The notes under the pieces were generated by a model. That model was not told the origin of the DNA. It worked only from the letters and a program-made list of their open reading frames with translations, and did not search any database. This document shows positions 4,539 to 6,619 of a stretch of DNA of 6,619 nt, one piece after another (positions within the stretch are counted from its first letter, which is position 1; each line of letters starts with the position of its first letter). A program made the position numbers and the translations under genes. The DNA is from Bacteroidales bacterium (GTDB taxonomy: Bacteria > Bacteroidota > Bacteroidia > Bacteroidales > VadinHA17): NCBI GenBank assembly GCA_016936695.1, contig JAFGXK010000270.1, forward strand, positions 1-6,619, given 5' to 3'.

Positions 4539-6619
4539 ATGACGAAAAAAATCATGCGAATTGTTTCATTCCGTACAAGTTCAAGGCTTGTCATGAAACT
4601 TTTGACAGTGTTGGTATTGCTCGGTACTTTGCCTGCATTTAGTGCAAGCGCTGATCCGGGTGATATGCAGCAGAAAAGGATCACCGGCCGTGTTACAGAC
4701 AACACGGGGGCACCACTGCCCGGTGTGAACATTCTGGAAAAAGGCACCATCAACGGTGCAATTACCGATGGCGAGGGACGTTATGCCCTTACCGTAGCCG
4801 GTCCGAGTTCGGTTCTTACTTTCTCATTCATCGGTTATACCAGTCAGGATGTGGCCGTAGGGTCGCTGAATACGGTGGATGTGGTTCTTGCCGAAATGTT
4901 GTCGGCTCTCGATGAGATTGTTGTAGTCGGTTATTCAACCCAGGCCAGGAAATCCCTTACAGGATCCGTGTCGCAGGTTGGTGCCGCTGAACTTTCAGAG
5001 AGTGCCGCCACTAACCCGATCACCCGTCTTCAGGGTAAGATCGCAGGTGTGACCATCCTCAACCAGCACACCCCGGGTGAGGGCTCTACTATCAGGATCC
5101 GCGGTATGACGACAATCAACGATGCAAACCCGCTTTACGTTGTTGACGGTGTACCAGGAGGTTCCTATGCTCCGAACGATGTTGAAACCATCACTATTCT
5201 GAAGGATGCTGCTGCACAGTCCATTTATGGTGCAAGAGCTGCCAACGGTGTTGTTCTTATCACCACCAAGGGCGGTAAGAAAAACCAGAAAGTCCAGATG
5301 AATGTCAATGTAAGGCAGGGATTCACCACACCGGGTGAATTCTACGACCTTCTTAACACGCAGGAATGGGCTGATATGCTCTGGCTTCAGGCCAAGAACG
5401 GCAATGTTGAAGGGTTCAGCCATGTACAGTTTGGCAGTGGCGCTTCACCAGTGATCCCGGATTATATCTACCCGACAGCTGCAATGAATGGCGACCCGCG
5501 TACCGACATGTCATTGTATGACAACAAGATTGCAGCCGAAGACGGCGACGACACCTATCTTATTACCAGGACCAGTCCCGGAACCGATTTCTACGGTGAG
5601 ACAACACGGAATGCTGCCTTCAAGGAATACACTCTCGATATCGCAGGTGGTTCACAGAACACCACCTATGCCTTTATGCTTGGCTACACCGATGAGGAAG
5701 GTATTTTCAAACACACCAGTTTCGACAGGTACAACTTCCGCGCCAATGTAAGCACATCACCTGCAAACTGGATCGATGTTGGAGCAAACATTGGTATACA
5801 GTACACAAATGACCGCGGCGCACAGGGCGACAACTCCGAATCTTCGCTGGTATCGTGGTCATACAGGATACCTACTGCCGTTCCCATTTATGATGAATCA
5901 GGTACCACATTCGCCGGATCAAGGCCCGCAGGTATGGGTAACTCCCAGAACCCCGCGCACCTTGCCTATGCAAACCAGTGGGATAAAAGGAGCCAGATGA
6001 ATGTAAGTGGAAACACCTTTATTAAGCTCAATATCCTCAAAGGACTCTCTGCAAAATCACTTATCGGCATCAACCATTACGGTTACAACACAAATGACTT
6101 CGGTTTTGTGGAAGTGGCCCATGCAGAAAGGGGTACCTACGACAGCTTCAGCAAATCAAGTGGATCCGGTCTGAACTGGACCTGGACAAATACCCTTGAA
6201 TACGGCCTCTCAACCGGCGATCATGATATCAAGCTCATTGTTGGTAGCGAAGCATACGACAACACCTCCACTTCCTTGTCAGCCGGAAGATCCCAGTTTC
6301 CTTTCAAGGATACCAACTATATGACTCTCAACACAGGTCTCCGCAGTATAAGCAACTCCGACGGGAACAGCGCATACAGCCTCTTCTCTTTATTCGGACG
6401 TGCAAACTATACCTATGCCGACAAGTACCTGGTGGAAGCGGTGTTGAGACGTGACGGATCGTCCCGTTTCGGTACTGAGAAATACGGTATCTTCCCTGCT
6501 GTTTCGGTAGGATGGAGGATGACTGAGGAAGCTTTCATGGCTTCAACGAAGCAGTGGCTGAATGAACTGAAGCTACGTGCAGGATGGGGTGCAGTCGGAA
6601 ACGACCGTATGGGTAACTA
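4539..6619 (+). CDS. SusC/RagA-family TonB-linked outer membrane protein (partial, 3' end beyond window)
   Basis: An open frame of 693 codons runs to the window edge; full family members are about 1000 residues. It forms a TonB-dependent outer membrane channel that, with a SusD-like lipoprotein, imports glycans, peptides or similar large nutrients. Domains in order are: signal peptide (1-38; hydrophobic LLTVLVLLGTLPAF, cleavage near SASA); CarboxypepD_reg-like beta domain (47-118; ITGRVTDNTGAPLPGVNI, ITDGEGRYAL); TonB box DEIVVVGY (125-132); plug domain (about 140-247) with LQGKIAGV, IRIRGM, LYVVDGVPGG and the SusC signature ILKDAAAQSIYGARAANG; then beta-barrel strands from about 252, including VEAVLRRDGSSRFG. 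No STN domain precedes the carboxypeptidase-like domain, so FecR/anti-sigma signalling is not indicated. The substrate cannot be inferred. Later starts at M6 or M19 are possible; M1 is kept because long basic N-termini are usual in this family. A susD-like gene is expected downstream. Confidence 0.97.
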   Translation, partial: MTKKIMRIVSFRTSSRLVMKLLTVLVLLGTLPAFSASADPGDMQQKRITGRVTDNTGAPLPGVNILEKGTINGAITDGEGRYALTVAGPSSVLTFSFIGYTSQDVAVGSLNTVDVVLAEMLSALDEIVVVGYSTQARKSLTGSVSQVGAAELSESAATNPITRLQGKIAGVTILNQHTPGEGSTIRIRGMTTINDANPLYVVDGVPGGSYAPNDVETITILKDAAAQSIYGARAANGVVLITTKGGKKNQKVQMNVNVRQGFTTPGEFYDLLNTQEWADMLWLQAKNGNVEGFSHVQFGSGASPVIPDYIYPTAAMNGDPRTDMSLYDNKIAAEDGDDTYLITRTSPGTDFYGETTRNAAFKEYTLDIAGGSQNTTYAFMLGYTDEEGIFKHTSFDRYNFRANVSTSPANWIDVGANIGIQYTNDRGAQGDNSESSLVSWSYRIPTAVPIYDESGTTFAGSRPAGMGNSQNPAHLAYANQWDKRSQMNVSGNTFIKLNILKGLSAKSLIGINHYGYNTNDFGFVEVAHAERGTYDSFSKSSGSGLNWTWTNTLEYGLSTGDHDIKLIVGSEAYDNTSTSLSAGRSQFPFKDTNYMTLNTGLRSISNSDGNSAYSLFSLFGRANYTYADKYLVEAVLRRDGSSRFGTEKYGIFPAVSVGWRMTEEAFMASTKQWLNELKLRAGWGAVGNDRMGN

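Noticed and set aside
4995..5423. 142-codon minus-strand frame inside the susC-like gene
   Set aside because: It is antisense to the plug domain, where the plus strand carries the SusC signature.

Overview
The window looks like a chromosomal segment from a member of the Bacteroidota (Bacteroidetes). The main reasons are a SusC/RagA-type TonB-linked outer membrane protein, a DUF4412-like exported protein, a promoter-like match to the Bacteroidota -33/-7 pattern (TTG, about 20 bp, TAnnTTTG), AT-rich translation starts without a Shine-Dalgarno sequence, and intergenic heptamer repeats. I cannot fix the genus from the sequence.

Layout from left to right. (1) Bases 1-324 (+): the last 107 codons of a UvrD/PcrA-type DNA helicase. 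(2) 332-1213 (-): a secreted or periplasmic DUF4412-like protein, convergent with the helicase. (3) 1214-1603: a 390-bp gene-free stretch packed with short tandem repeats (heptamers GACNGAA and GAGGYGT, a homopurine tract, a TCTGCG repeat, an 11-bp TATCTTTTTAG array). It ends in a clear intrinsic terminator for the next gene. (4) 1604-2362 (-): a polytopic inner membrane protein of unknown function. (5) 2363-2579: a divergent regulatory region with an operator-like inverted repeat and three CCGGAAT copies. (6) 2580-3515 (+): a transmembrane LuxR-type regulator with about seven membrane segments and a C-terminal GerE/LuxR helix-turn-helix. (7) 3514-3600: two more heptamer arrays filling the gap between convergent genes. 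(8) 3602-4225 (-): thiamine pyrophosphokinase (thiN). (9) 4226-4538: a divergent regulatory region with promoters for thiN and for the susC-like gene, a perfect palindrome, and a roughly 150-nt leader holding a short upstream ORF and two hairpins. (10) 4539 to the window end (+): a SusC/RagA-family receptor, cut off by the window after 693 codons. It is long and clearly coding but has no stop inside the window.

How the genes may fit together. The helicase and thiN are housekeeping genes. The SusC-like receptor probably starts a nutrient-uptake operon, with a SusD-like lipoprotein expected just beyond the window. It lacks an STN domain, so the usual FecR/sigma trans-envelope signalling is not indicated. 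The nearby membrane-bound LuxR-type regulator is a candidate regulator. A 9-bp word (CTAAGTAGT/ACTACTTAG) occurs in symmetrical elements both upstream of its gene and in the susC leader, but that match alone is near chance expectation. I see no convincing new defence, mobile or CRISPR system. The most unusual content is the intergenic repeat mosaic and the structured susC leader.
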